From positions 1,240,001 through 1,304,000 of the forward strand of contig JAPZLL010000001.1 in the NCBI GenBank assembly GCA_036250225.1: a stretch of 64,000 bases of DNA, read 5' to 3'. Shown in pieces: positions 1-10,052 of this stretch; the first letter of the stretch is position 1, and each line of letters begins with the position of its first letter. The notes beneath the pieces were generated by a model. The model made no database searches. It was not told the origin of the DNA and worked only from the letters and a program-made list of their open reading frames with translations. The DNA comes from Cercophora sp. LCS_1. Taxonomy: Eukaryota > Ascomycota > Sordariomycetes > Sordariales > Lasiosphaeriaceae. Position numbers and translations under genes: made by a program.

Positions 1-2394
1 TGAAGCAGCGGCAAGATCGGATTCCGTTCGTTTGGCCTTGGCGGTTGGCTGCTTACCAGCCGGCGAGGCTTCTCGATCCGAGATGGCAATCGTCGGGATC
101 CGGTCTTCTTTCTTTGGCCGGCCGGGTCCCCGCTTTGGCGAAGTTTGGTCTTCCGGTTGAGCGTTGAAGGAGTTTGATCGTCTCTTTTCCTTGGGGCTTG
201 TTGAGACTTTCGGTAGACCCGCCCTCTTGGGTTCTCTCGTTGGGCTTGATGCTTTCCGTTTGTGTGACCGAGTCGGTTCATCTTTTTGCTCGGCCCGAGC
301 TCGCCTTGAATCTCGATCCGGCTCCCTCCTGTTGGGTGACTTGTTCTTTGCCTCACCTCTATGCGATTTTTTAAACTCATCGTACGCATCCTTCAGCATG
401 TGCTCCTCCTCCGCCCAGTTTGGCCCACGACGTCTTCTTGCAATCTCATGGTATGTCTCGCCCTTGTATCTGCGTGTGGGATCGAAATCATTTTGGTCCA
501 AAAGAAGCTGAATAACCTTAATGTTTTCCTGACCAATCGCAGCGAGCATGGGTGTCGAGTGATCATTGTTCGATATTGGCGCAGGATCTGGATTGGCTTT
601 CCCCAAAGCCAACAACAACTGCATCACAATATCATGCCCACCGCGGGCTGCCGCTACCATGGACTCAGGGTCGTCAAAGGTTTCTCTGACTTGGAGAATG
701 CGAATAACCGTCTCCTCATCTCCACGAGCAGCCGCCGCACGGAGCGTTTTGTCGTCCATGGGCATATAGAGCAGGTGATTGCTCGTCTTTGTCGACCGAA
801 CTGTCCCCGCTCTCCTGCCACTTGCAGCGTGGATCGAGCCGGCGGCCCCGGGGGATCTCCTTGGGCTCTCTGGCCCATTAGAGGACCGGGCGTCGGTGTG
901 GTCAAGGTGGTGATCTTCTGTTGAGGTTCGTCTTCGGTCTCCCATTTTCTGTTTGGCTTCTTGAAGTGCCCGTCGAATCTCATCGGCATGTTCCGACTCG
1001 CTATCTATCCGGTCTATCGGCTCATTGCCGTAAGCATTTGCCTTTCGTGGGTTGACGCCTGCCGCAAGGAGTATCTTCACAACCTCCAAGTGGCCATTTT
1101 CCACAGCATCGAGCAGAGGCGTGTCTTTGTCATTATTAACGCAGTCAAGATTGCAGCCGGCATCTACAAGCAGCTTCACAATGTCATCGAAGCCATTGAG
1201 CGCGGCGATTTGGAGCGGTGTGTTGCCAGCATAATCGGCGACATTGATGTCTTCGGGTCGCTCTTTCAACCGATGCTTGGCAGTCTCATATTCACCCTTT
1301 GCGCAAGCCCTCGCAAGGAAGGTTTGGCCGTGCGCGTCCAGGTGCTTTTTGTGCGGTGCCATTTTGGCCGGCGACACGGTCGATTCCGTGGTCGCCGGCG
1401 TGGTCAAGCTCCGAAGTTTGGAACTCCGCGGGTGTGGACTCCCACTCGCCGAGGACTCGTCAGAGTGGTAGTCGGTTGACTGGAGCGGTGCGGGCACGCG
1501 CTTCTTTTTATGGCTTAATCCGTTAGCGGAGTGACCCGGAAGTTGGGTCGAGACGCTGCGACGATGAGCTCGAGGTTGAGGGGAAATGGATCTGGTTCGT
1601 GTAGACGGATGCGCGTCGTGGTGGGGTTTCGCAGGAGGATGTGATTTTCGGGATGCGTCCAAACCCGAGCCAGACGTGCGCTGACGACGGGCTTTGCGAT
1701 TCTCGGCCTCGTCGTCAGAATCCGGCCTGGGCGCCTTCCGTTTGTGCGGAACCAATCTGTCGACGGACTTTGGCTTTTCCTTGTTCGAGATCTTGGGCGA
1801 CGATTCCACCTGGGCAGTCTCCGAGTCGGATTTCGAATGGGCATTGGACGATCGGCGGCGTCGCTGTTGTGGTGGAGATGCGGGTGCTGAGCTCAACCCA
1901 CTCGACCCATCCTTCGCCTTAGACTTGTCTGTGAGTTTTTTTTTCTTCGGTCCTAAGGAGGGAGTGCGATCCGATGTCCCATTTTCGGCAACAGACACAG
2001 ATTTGTTCTTCTCAACACGTTCATCTTTGTCACCATCACGGCCCTGCTTCCCATTAGGTTCATTTTTGCGGCCTCGCGACAGTGACGGCACATCTTCCGT
2101 GTCGCTCTTGTCCTCGCGCTTTATAATCTTGCGGACTTTCGAAGGCGAGTGACCGTCTTTGCCTGGAAGCACAATTGTTTCGGCATCGGAATTCCCATCG
2201 GCACCTCCATCATCGTCGGTTGTGTTTGGGGCCGACGCGCTCGGTTTTGCGTCCTTTTGAGAAAGATCGGGCTTGAGACCGATGACGAATTTCGCGGTAG
2301 CGGGTGGTTTGGACTGGTCAGAATCACTGCCTGGCCGCTTTGGAGAAGCAGCAGGCTTCGTGGAGGCGGGCTCGACAGCATTCTGCGCATCCAT
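1..2394 (-). CDS. Hos4-like ankyrin-repeat protein (C-terminus beyond left edge)
   Basis: One open frame runs from ATG at 2394 to base 1 (798 codons) without a stop, so the gene is partial and continues left of the window. Roughly residues 1-345 are disordered and rich in Ser, Lys, Pro and Asp. Ankyrin-type repeats begin near residue 349, with helix motifs such as NTPLQIAALNG and DTPLLDAVENG, followed by a linker. A second repeat block lies near residues 555-640 and includes ETYHEIARRRRGPNWAEEE. This layout matches, from memory, fungal Hos4, an ankyrin subunit of the Set3C histone deacetylase complex that acts on chromatin in the nucleus. Role in Set3C is inferred from family resemblance. Other ankyrin proteins are possible, but the second block is distinctive. 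No intron is needed. The gene is divergent from the ALKBH6-like gene across about 1.5 kb. Confidence 0.75.
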   Translation of the reverse strand, partial: MDAQNAVEPASTKPAASPKRPGSDSDQSKPPATAKFVIGLKPDLSQKDAKPSASAPNTTDDDGGADGNSDAETIVLPGKDGHSPSKVRKIIKREDKSDTEDVPSLSRGRKNEPNGKQGRDGDKDERVEKNKSVSVAENGTSDRTPSLGPKKKKLTDKSKAKDGSSGLSSAPASPPQQRRRRSSNAHSKSDSETAQVESSPKISNKEKPKSVDRLVPHKRKAPRPDSDDEAENRKARRQRTSGSGLDASRKSHPPAKPHHDAHPSTRTRSISPQPRAHRRSVSTQLPGHSANGLSHKKKRVPAPLQSTDYHSDESSASGSPHPRSSKLRSLTTPATTESTVSPAKMAPHKKHLDAHGQTFLARACAKGEYETAKHRLKERPEDINVADYAGNTPLQIAALNGFDDIVKLLVDAGCNLDCVNNDKDTPLLDAVENGHLEVVKILLAAGVNPRKANAYGNEPIDRIDSESEHADEIRRALQEAKQKMGDRRRTSTEDHHLDHTDARSSNGPESPRRSPGAAGSIHAASGRRAGTVRSTKTSNHLLYMPMDDKTLRAAAARGDEETVIRILQVRETFDDPESMVAAARGGHDIVMQLLLALGKANPDPAPISNNDHSTPMLAAIGQENIKVIQLLLDQNDFDPTRRYKGETYHEIARRRRGPNWAEEEHMLKDAYDEFKKSHRGEAKNKSPNRREPDRDSRRARAEQKDEPTRSHKRKASSPTREPKRAGLPKVSTSPKEKRRSNSFNAQPEDQTSPKRGPGRPKKEDRIPTIAISDREASPAGKQPTAKAKRTESDLAAAS

Positions 2395-3876
2395 GTCATT
2401 TAATTCCAGGACCGACCACCGTTTTGCACCATCCTGGTCGCTCCTCGACCGGAGTTTGACAACAACAAGTGATGAGGATGCGCGGCGATTGAATCACGTC
2501 GATATAAGCGATGCGCCAAACAGTTTCGGTGGTGCGTGGTGGATTCGGTGAGAGGTTCGACGAAGCCGCACAGTCGCCCCGTGTCCAGAGCCAGATGGGG
2601 GACGAGAGACACGCGAGACAACGGACGACGGACAAGGCGGGCGACGAGAAGCGAGCGCAACGGGCCAACAATCGGTAAAACTACACAAAAGAGATGCCAG
2701 GGCGGCCGCGAAGCGCAGTAAAGGCTATGTCGTGGTACGGGCCGTTGTCATAAACGTGGGGAGTGGATTGCCGATTGCTGATAGAGTGGTGTTTTTTCGA
2801 AGGAGGCGCTGGGACAGAGTATCTAACCTTGTATTTGGCTGAACGCAAAGGGAAGCAAGACAAGTGGATGGAACTTGGAGATGCCCTGATCAAAGTCTGA
2901 GCGCGCCCGTTGTGATTGGACACCAAGTTGCTACGACGGCCCAGATAATCCTGACACGCAGAGCTTGTCCGCTTCTGGACGGGGGCGAAGGGTTGCGGCC
3001 TTGAGACTTGGCAATCTCCTACAGAATAAGCCAGACGGGGAGCTGCGATGCGAGGCGCTTCAATTCCTCTCAACATGGCAGACGAGCAGTGTTCAAAGGC
3101 TCGCCACAGTATTCTAGGCCCTCGTGGGACAATTCTGTCCTTATGCGATTTTTTTTCATACGTTTCTGTCGAACCCTTCCATCGCCGTCCAGTTTCAAGC
3201 ATCAACAGTAGCGGACGATGGCGGGATTGTTTGGAGCCAACTTGGCTGCGCATCGAGTGGCAATGGCACGACGCACCCAACCGCGATTCGACGGGGCGTG
3301 CATGGCTGCTGCGCCGCCTGTACCCACCAGCCTCTGGAGCCTCTGAGGTGACGCATTTACATAAATAATTACAGCAGCTTGCTCCCCCCCCTCCCCCCCA
3401 AATTGTCTACATCGTCTCCTTTGCGTTTCAATCAATTTCCCTGCCCTGCTCCTGGTTTATCTACGAAAGATCAGGCAAACTGCCACACGTCCAGATCCAA
3501 TGGCGCAGCGTTCTCGACCGACCGTCAAGCAAATCGTCTGCCTAGGGGATTGCCTCGACTCCCGAATGTTTCACCACGCCTTTCCCGAACGCATCCACCA
3601 GGAAGCATCCTCCTGTTCAGCAGTGGGGCAGCAGCCTTCCCAGCCAGAAAAGGATCTCCCCCACCCTCTTTGCCATTTCATGCACAAACCAAATGAAATC
3701 ACTGCCATCCGAGAGCCCAACCAAATGCCCTCTCTTTTCCATCTTACCTTTCCTTTTTAATTCCCACGAACAAGCATTTCCATTTCCCCGTGTCTTGACG
3801 AGTCGAGGTATTCGTACAGCTTCGAGACAAGGAAAACGCGACTTTGGATGCACATATCCCAACCCCGCAGATTGCG
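2395..3876. other. Intergenic: shared divergent promoter region
   Basis: About 1.48 kb lie between two divergent starts. It holds C-rich tracts and a run of pyrimidines close to the plus-strand gene. Open frames here are short, lack splice-linked partners and resemble no family I know. No further gene is supported. Confidence 0.5.
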
Positions 3877-4696
3877 ATGGACACCCCGCCTTCTCAAACC
3901 ATCAGGCTCCCAGCCTCGTTAGAGGAGTGCCGGATCACGGCGCTGCCGCCTGCTGCCTACTACATCGCCAACTTTATCAGCGAAGAAGAGGAGGAAGCCA
4001 TTTTGAGGAAGGTAAAATGGGATTCAGTTTGACCACTTCGTTTGCTCGTCTAACCACCAGGCACCAAAGATCGAGACAGCGCCGAAAGCGAGATGGAGAC
4101 AGTTGACTCATCGACGGCTACAAACCTGGCCCTCCGACCTGATCAAGAATGCCCTTGTCGATTCGCAACCGCTGCCGGACTGGCTAGAGCAACCGGTTGT
4201 GGAGCGGATGTTGTCAATACCGCTATCTGAAAGCGAGTCTAACATATTCTCGTCAAGTCCACATCGCCGGCCGAACCATGTCTTGATCAACGAGTACCCG
4301 CCTAACACAGGCATCATGCCACATAAGGACGGAGCTGCGTACCATCCCGTCGTATGCACAGTGAGTCTCGGCTCCAGCCTCTGCCTGAACCTTTACAAGA
4401 GTAAGGAGGACGGAGCCCTGGATCCCGAGCCCGTATGGAGGGTCTTGCAAGAGCCACGAAGTCTCCTGATCACAACTGGGACCCTCTACACGAATTATCT
4501 TCATGGCATAGATCCGATCCCCAAGGATGTAGATCTCTCCGCCCAGACGATAGCGAATTGGGGACTCCTTCGGTCGCCGGCAACCTTTCAGGAGGGATGC
4601 AACGCGCGGCAAACCCGCACTAGTCTCACTTACCGCGACGTCCTCAAGGTCTCCAAGCTAGGAAGCAAGTTGGGGCCGCTGTTCAAGCAACGTTGA
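3877..4696 (+). CDS. ALKBH6-like Fe(II)/2-oxoglutarate dioxygenase
   Basis: Two exons: 3877-4011 and 4061-4696, with a 49-nt phase-0 intron (GTAAAA...CCACCAG), giving 256 residues. It belongs to the AlkB family of Fe(II)- and 2-oxoglutarate-dependent dioxygenases, closest in memory to ALKBH6. Visible motifs: N-terminal YYIANFISEEEEEAIL, the iron ligands HxD in MPHKDGAAY near residue 132, a distal His in YLHGIDP near 193, and the 2-oxoglutarate-binding Arg region TRTSLTYRDV near the C-terminus. All catalytic residues are present. Length fits the family (about 240-260). The start is the first ATG in this frame; the frame is open upstream but has no earlier ATG. Substrate is not well established for ALKBH6; nucleic-acid repair or tRNA demethylation is only an inference. 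The stop codon directly abuts the stop of the opposite-strand gene. Confidence 0.9.
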
Positions 4697-5721
4697 TCAG
4701 AAGACGAAGGGTATCATGTTCCACTTCTGCACTACCGCTGCAGGTCCAAACTTTCCGGCATACCACTCCCGAGTTCCGGCCGCCGTGACGCCGAGATTGA
4801 CTAACACAAATACCAAGGCGCACAGCAGCGTTCTGTTGAACCACTGCCCTTGGGGAGCGGCCGCAACAGCGAGCGAGAGGTAGAGGAGACACTCGCAAGA
4901 GTAATGTGGGGAGACAAGCCGGCGGAAGAGCCCCTCATCTGGCAATGAATACTTTTTGAGCCTAGCTAGGTGCGCGTGGCACCTGTATTGATTGACCCAG
5001 GCGTACGAGAAGAGAGGTATAGCAAGCAAGATCTTGAGCAGGGAATCCCGGCCCCCCACGCTGTTGCCCGCCACGAGTGTGCCTGTTTCACTAGTCAGCA
5101 ACGCGACCGCCGTAACTTGAAGAAGCAAATCTTACGCGAGCCCTCAACCCATATAGAAACACTCATGAACAAGTAAAACCCGAGGCCCAGCACCCAGGGC
5201 ACAAACCACATTGTGGATTTGGATGGCCGGATGATGGTCAAGTGCTCGTAAAGACGCCTTCCCGCCTGTAGAAGCATCATGGTCCACACAGTTGCCGTCT
5301 GTGCCAGCGTCGTCGCCGGCCCTGGAAACGCAGCCTGCCGAGACGCAATTTGCCCCAAAATGGGGCCATCCGTGATGTATTGTTGGAGCCAAAAACTAGA
5401 GCATGCGAACGAGATGATGTAAAAGGTCGAAAACCACGAGTGGGGTATCTGTCCGAACGACGTGATCGCGGCAACGAGTTTGGTGAATAGGTCCTTTGGC
5501 GTCGTAATCTTCACCTCGGCCGGCTGCCCTCCATCCGGTGACTTCCGTGCTCCATAGTCTGCCATGAGCGATCTTGCCTCCCGTGGTGCCGCAGCGACGG
5601 TCAGCACGCCGGCTGCTGCAACGAGGAAAAATGCTTGACACCATTGCGCCGGTGACACTGCTGATGCTGTAGACCGCAATGTCCCCAAAGTTGACGAGTC
5701 GAGCAACTCGCCCCACGCCAT
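4697..5721 (-). CDS. DFG10: Polyprenol reductase, Dfg10/SRD5A3 family
   Basis: Exons 5721-5136 and 5082-4697, with a 53-nt phase-1 intron (GTAAGATTT...GAAACAG), giving 323 residues. The C-terminal third carries the steroid 5-alpha-reductase fold signature: LARLKKYSLPDEGLF, LVSPHYSCECLLYLSL, TREWYAGKFG and the terminal WNMIPFVF. Several hydrophobic segments indicate a multi-pass ER membrane protein. The family (yeast Dfg10, human SRD5A3) acts in conversion of polyprenol to dolichol, the lipid carrier for N-glycosylation. ATG 5721 (MAWGELLDSS) fits the expected N-terminus; the longer upstream frame looks non-coding. The gene is convergent with the ALKBH6-like gene at zero spacing. Confidence 0.9.
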
Positions 5722-5894
5722 CTTCGTTTGGGGCTTGCAGGGCGAACCAAATCCTTGGTTGAAGAGTTGAGCTTCTTGGGGTTTCCTGGGTCGAGCAAAG
5801 CGGTCTTGGATGTGTGTCCTGGGTTGGATCGCGTCCCGAATCCTTGCAAGCGAGTTTATCGGTGTATAGCGGTGGCAGTTTAGTGGGCCGCTTT

Positions 5895-6327
5895 GAAGCA
5901 ACCCCCGCCCCCTTCAAGCAACAAAATCCCAGGTCTGAATTATTTTTGCAGTGGTTAAGCAATCAAGCAACAAGCAACCAACCATTCGGAGAAAAAGTTG
6001 CTTGAATTTTTTGCCGTAAATCGTAATTAAGACTGAGCCCATCCTGCCTTTTATGCGTCAAATGGCGTTTTTGAGGGTGGTATGGGCGCCAACCTTCGGG
6101 GCACAATTTTTGCCCAAGACTTGAGGTTTTGTATGGGGGACCCCTCCCCCGACTCCTCTCCCACCCTTTACAAGTTAGGGCGCCCAGGTTTTTTTTTTTT
6201 TAAGCAGTGATTGACGGGCGCCCCACTAACATGTAAAACGGAGGGAGAGGAGTCGAAGCAACTTCCCATTATAAGCAACCAAAAATCTTAGTCTGAATTA
6301 GTTACTTAAACAGAGGGTTTGACTGTA
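5895..6327. mobile_element. Partial MITE or Tc1/mariner-pogo type terminus
   Basis: The right end reads, on the minus strand, TACAGTCAAACCCTCTG starting at 6327, with TA at the boundary, which resembles a Tc1/mariner-pogo terminal repeat. Inside it lie GAAGCAAC-type motifs. About 50 bases at 5895-5945 are repeated in direct orientation, diverged, at 6255-6303 (shared core TCTGAATTA preceded by AAGCAAC). No matching inverted terminus or transposase frame is visible on the left, so the element is truncated or a non-autonomous derivative. The family assignment is an inference. Confidence 0.4.
6150..6255. repeat. Imperfect inverted repeat (hairpin) with poly-T loop
   Basis: Arms at 6150-6185 and 6216-6255 are near reverse complements, sharing CGACTCCTCTCCC, a TTTACA-GTTAG core and GGCGCCC with small gaps. 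They are separated by a 30-base loop containing a T13-14 run. It lies inside the putative MITE remnant and could fold as a long stem in RNA or single-stranded DNA. Confidence 0.7.
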
Positions 6328-6712
6328 CACTAGTTTACAGCATATATAGGGACTCACGATCATCTCATTACTCACGGACACAACATACCCAGGAGAGAGG
6401 AGATAAGCAAATAATCTCCCACTAACTCCCTGTAGCTTCCCGGATAGAAGTATACGAATCCTAACCTAGCAACTATATCCTATTCGCTCGAGGCAGGGTT
6501 GAGCTGGAGTTTGTAAACGTCCAGCGCCATCGTCTGATCTGAGGATTACACCAAATTCTGGTCCCAATGCCGTCAAGGCTCTTGGAAGGTTGTGTAGTCG
6601 ATAACAGAGTATGTCAAATGCAATATCACTAATGATTACACTATCTACTGTTCACTACCATGCCTCCCATCGACCACCCTAAACAATCACTGTCAAGCAT
6701 CTCAAACTGACA

Positions 6713-8882
6713 TCACAAAGACTGCGCGTTATTGGTCAAGTCTGTACTTATGACCAAGTCGTCCTTGCCACGAAGATGCAAGACAATTGTCAAGCCCTGG
6801 ATGGCAACATCATCTTCTGGTTCATTTCCCACTCGTATACTGCCATGAGGTGAAATGGTCCTGCTGTTTCCTGAGACAAAAGCAACAGAGCCACCGGGTG
6901 ACACGCTCGCCTCTGACTGCTGCATGTCGGACACAGGGTCCATCATGCTCTGCCCTTTCCAAGTGAAGCGTTGCCCCACAGAAGTTGGAGTGAGGGGGCC
7001 GGCGTCTGCATTCTGTTCGGCTGGTACTGCTACTGCTGGTAACTTTGATGTTCCAGAAGCGGCGCTCGGTAGGCTCATAGCGCTATGCGATGGGGCATTG
7101 ATAGCTCGTTGGGCCTGAGCTGCCTTTTTCTCCATGTCCCGGATCTTGTCAACCAGTAGACTCGCTCGCGACTTGACCTCTTTTACCTCCTCGGCTTCGC
7201 CTTTCCCTGGAGGGCGTTTAACATCCAAGGTAGGTGATGCCGCAACTGTCAAAGTCTGATCATCGCCATGCTGAACACTTGGACGGGATAGGCTTGCCCC
7301 ACCGGCCGAGGCAACGCGCCTGAGCCGGCCTTTCATGTTTCCCGGGGTTCGAGTCGGTGTCTTCAGCCATTCTGGAGGACTCGAGACACGCACCTTTGGG
7401 ACAGAACGGTCAGGTCCTTCATACGCTTCTCTTAGGTTTCGTGTACTTAGGTGCCGCGCCAGCCCCTGCACTTCTTTGAGCGTCGATGGTGGCGCGACCC
7501 CGGGACTAGCCTCAGTCATGGAGTTTGAGGCAGTCCAGCTCCGGCTACCCTGTGTCGCTGCATTGTTCTCTAACTGTCGTCTGGAGCCAGGTTCATCAAG
7601 CTGTTGCAACCCTTTGGGCCCTGTCTCCTTGCGAGAGGGCGAATAGGGCCCAGGGGAATCGGAGTGCGTCAGATTGGTTCTCTTGGTTCCAACTACTGCC
7701 CCTGGCTGTAGCACACCCGACTGGGACTGAAGAACTGTTCCGTACTTCGGCAGCCTGGACGATGGTGCTGACTGAACATTCGTGTTGAAGGTTTGAGGCT
7801 CAGAAAGCTTTGCTTTGGCGATCTGGTCGGCGATGATGAATGGGTTGTTCCTCTTCGAGTAAATCAGCACGGTAACGCGTAGAGACGGTGGACTACGCTT
7901 ACCACCGAACTTCTTTTATTTGCCACATCAACCCCCAAATTCCTCGGTATTCCGTCGCGTTGAGGATCATTGTGTATTCCCTCCCTTGGTTTGGGTAGCG
8001 TATCGTTTGAAAGGACGTGACTATGCCGGCTTTCATTTGTCACCTGTGCGATACTCAAGATATGGTGCAGCTCCGGGAGAGTAGACTGCACGTGGCCGTG
8101 ACCAGAGGTGCTGTTCAGGCGCCTGCATTCTCCGCAAAGGGGATGGCCACAGGAAGGACAAAATGCCTGTGGAACAATTCTGTCCCCACAGACGTGACAT
8201 GCCCTTGCGCTTTTTTGGTATCGGGGCATTGTGTCTCCGCCAAGCAGCATCGAATCATCCCCGTCCGACAGCTAGCCGGAGGGACGGGAGATGTTGTAGC
8301 GATCAAATAGCTGCCTAGCCGCCCGTCGCCGCCCATCGGGTGTGGTCAGAATAGAATCCTGCTCAGTTCCGAAGGATGTGATGGTTCGGGTCGACGCGTC
8401 GCGGACACGGCCTTCCCTAGCCTGCGATAAACCGACTTTGGGGACAGACATGTCTGTAGATCGGGACTCAGTCACCCGACGTAGTTTGCGCTGTCCCGTC
8501 AGCTGGATGGGATCCAAGACTTCTGGGGCGAGTTCTGGGTGAATAATCTTGTTGTGCGTTGCCGGTTGCACAAACCGAGCCTCTTCGCCGAGTTTTCGCC
8601 CCTAACCAAACTTGAAGTGCACGTTAGAGTACGATAACAGCCCGGACACCCGAATGATCTGGCTGGTCCCCTTACCCACTCGTTTTCCCTGTCTCGTTCC
8701 CAGAGACAGTTATGAGGCTCAACGTCGGACTGCCCTCTTTGGTTCGTAATGTGGCAAAGCCGACACTGCACAGTCCCCTCTGGGACCTCTTCGCTGGCGT
8801 CCTGCTGAACGCTATAGTCTGATGTGGACGTGGTGTCCGGTGATGTCCAGGAAAGAGACTCTGTTGATCCAGATCCTTGCAT
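6713..8882 (-). pseudogene. Zinc-ribbon protein gene with one in-frame stop
   Basis: Three exons join in frame: 8882-8676, 8601-7903 and 7852-6713, with introns starting GTAAGG and GTAAGC, the first containing CTAAC and the second GCTGAT. If the internal TAG (8274-8272, codon 179) is read as an amino acid the product is 681 residues. The first exon has CRLCHITN. After the stop come CHVCGD, CPSCGH and CGECR, a zinc-ribbon-like cluster. The rest is low-complexity and basic, with a conserved-looking tail IQGLTIVLHLRGKDDLVI. Sequence on both sides of the TAG reads as continuous protein in one frame, and no consensus splice pair removes it; a 51-nt GTCCCT...GGAG intron is possible but weak. I know no function. 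It could be a recent pseudogene, a sequencing error, a readthrough gene, or a truncated gene with a second start at MPRYQKSARA. Confidence 0.6.
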
Positions 8883-9263
8883 TACCGCACAATGGGTTGT
8901 TGGCAGAGCATTAGCGATATGGGTGTGACCAAGCTGACTAGCAGATGCTCATGATTACTGAAGTCCAGTCGGCGGATGGCTTTGGCGGCTAGACCTGTTG
9001 GATGGGAATGATGTTGAAAATGGAAGATCGATAGCTATGGCGCGGTTCTAGTGGTTATCCCAGCATCCCCGGTCGAACCTTCCGTTGGGCGTGCTGGGCA
9101 CATTTTATGGTAGGAGCGGTAGGGATAGAGGTCAATTGCACTGTAGCATGAACGATATCCATCGCACAACGCTCCAACTATAGCGCCGACGTCTATCTCA
9201 TTGGCTAGGTAGGGAATCTGGGTGTATACTACAGGGCGGCATCCATTACTGGGGGTTGTACAT
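8883..9263. other. Intergenic
   Basis: Promoter side of the zinc-ribbon gene and 3' flank of the ATP synthase delta gene, both on the minus strand. No feature is recognised. Confidence 0.5.
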
Positions 9264-10052
9264 TTACTTCACGTGAATCTGAAGGGACTCAAGGACCTGG
9301 TGCGGAGTGTTAGTGGTAGACCCATCATATAATAGACGTAAAAACTCGCCTCAAGCTCGATCTTGGCCTCGGCAACGTCCTGCTCGCTGCCACCACCGTT
9401 GACAACCTTTTGCGCCTCCGCAATCTGTGCCCGGATGGCGTCCGCGCTGAAATCCTCAAGGGGGTAGCCCTCGACGGCATTGATGCTCAAGACCGAGTTG
9501 GGCTGAACAACGGCGAAGCCGCCGGAAACTGTAAAATTCCACATCAGCCACCATCCTGTTTGCCCAAGTTGACACCGGGAAACATACGGAAGAACTGCTT
9601 GGTGCTGCCGCTCTCCTCAATGACCTCTACGAGACCGGGCTTGAGCTGCTCAATCGAGGGAACGTGGTGGGCAAGGACACCCATCTCACCGGACTCTGCC
9701 GCAATGTTGACCTGAACGACCTCCTGGGACTTGTAGATGGACTGGATGCGGCAATAAACAATTAGCTTCCCGGTGGTCCCTGGCGCGTGCCAGCCTCAAT
9801 TGTTCCTCTCCAACACTGCGCCACAACTCGATTCGGCAATTCGTCAAACTCGTATCGGGTCATACCTGGTGGGGGAGCGACAAGCTGAGCTTGATCTGTT
9901 CGCGGAGTTAGCATCGAACGTAGCACATGGATGGGGTCAATTGAGCTTGCCTTGTCGGAGACAGCCTCGGCATACCCTCTCCGCTGGAGGGGAACACGGA
10001 GGGTTGTAGGGCGAGCTCGGAGAGCCGTACGGGCGACGCGGAGGGAGTTCAT
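9264..10052 (-). CDS. ATP16: Mitochondrial ATP synthase F1 delta subunit
   Basis: Five exons: 10052-9951, 9895-9866, 9741-9588, 9528-9350 and 9296-9264, giving 165 residues, the usual length. Exon 1 encodes an Arg-rich mitochondrial presequence ending near RRGYAEAVSDK. The mature part reads KLSLSLPHQ, then IYKSQEVVQVNI, SGEMGVLAHHVPSIEQLKPG, FFLSGGFAVVQPNSVLSINA and EGYPLEDFSADAIR, with a C-terminal helix ending VLESLQIHVK. The protein is part of the central stalk of F1 and couples proton flow to ATP synthesis (it equals bacterial epsilon). Introns 2 (124 nt) and 3 (59 nt) are GT-AG. Introns 1 (55 nt, GCAAGC) and 4 (53 nt, GCGAGT) appear to use GC donors. Both carry a CTAAC branch site, and removing them restores the family sequence exactly in frame. 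Confidence 0.95.

Larger units (their letters stand above)
5722..6712. other. Intergenic with a repeat/mobile-element remnant
   Basis: No gene is supported. The stretch contains direct repeats, a large hairpin and a TACAGTC-type terminus, listed separately. It is more A/T-rich than the flanking genes. Confidence 0.5.

Noticed and set aside
8250..8310. A 51-nt GTCCCT...GGCGGAG intron that would remove the in-frame TAG of the zinc-ribbon gene
   Set aside because: The donor is far from the GTAAGN/GTATGN pattern used elsewhere in the window, there is no CTRAC branch site, and the removed part reads like protein; kept only as a weak alternative.
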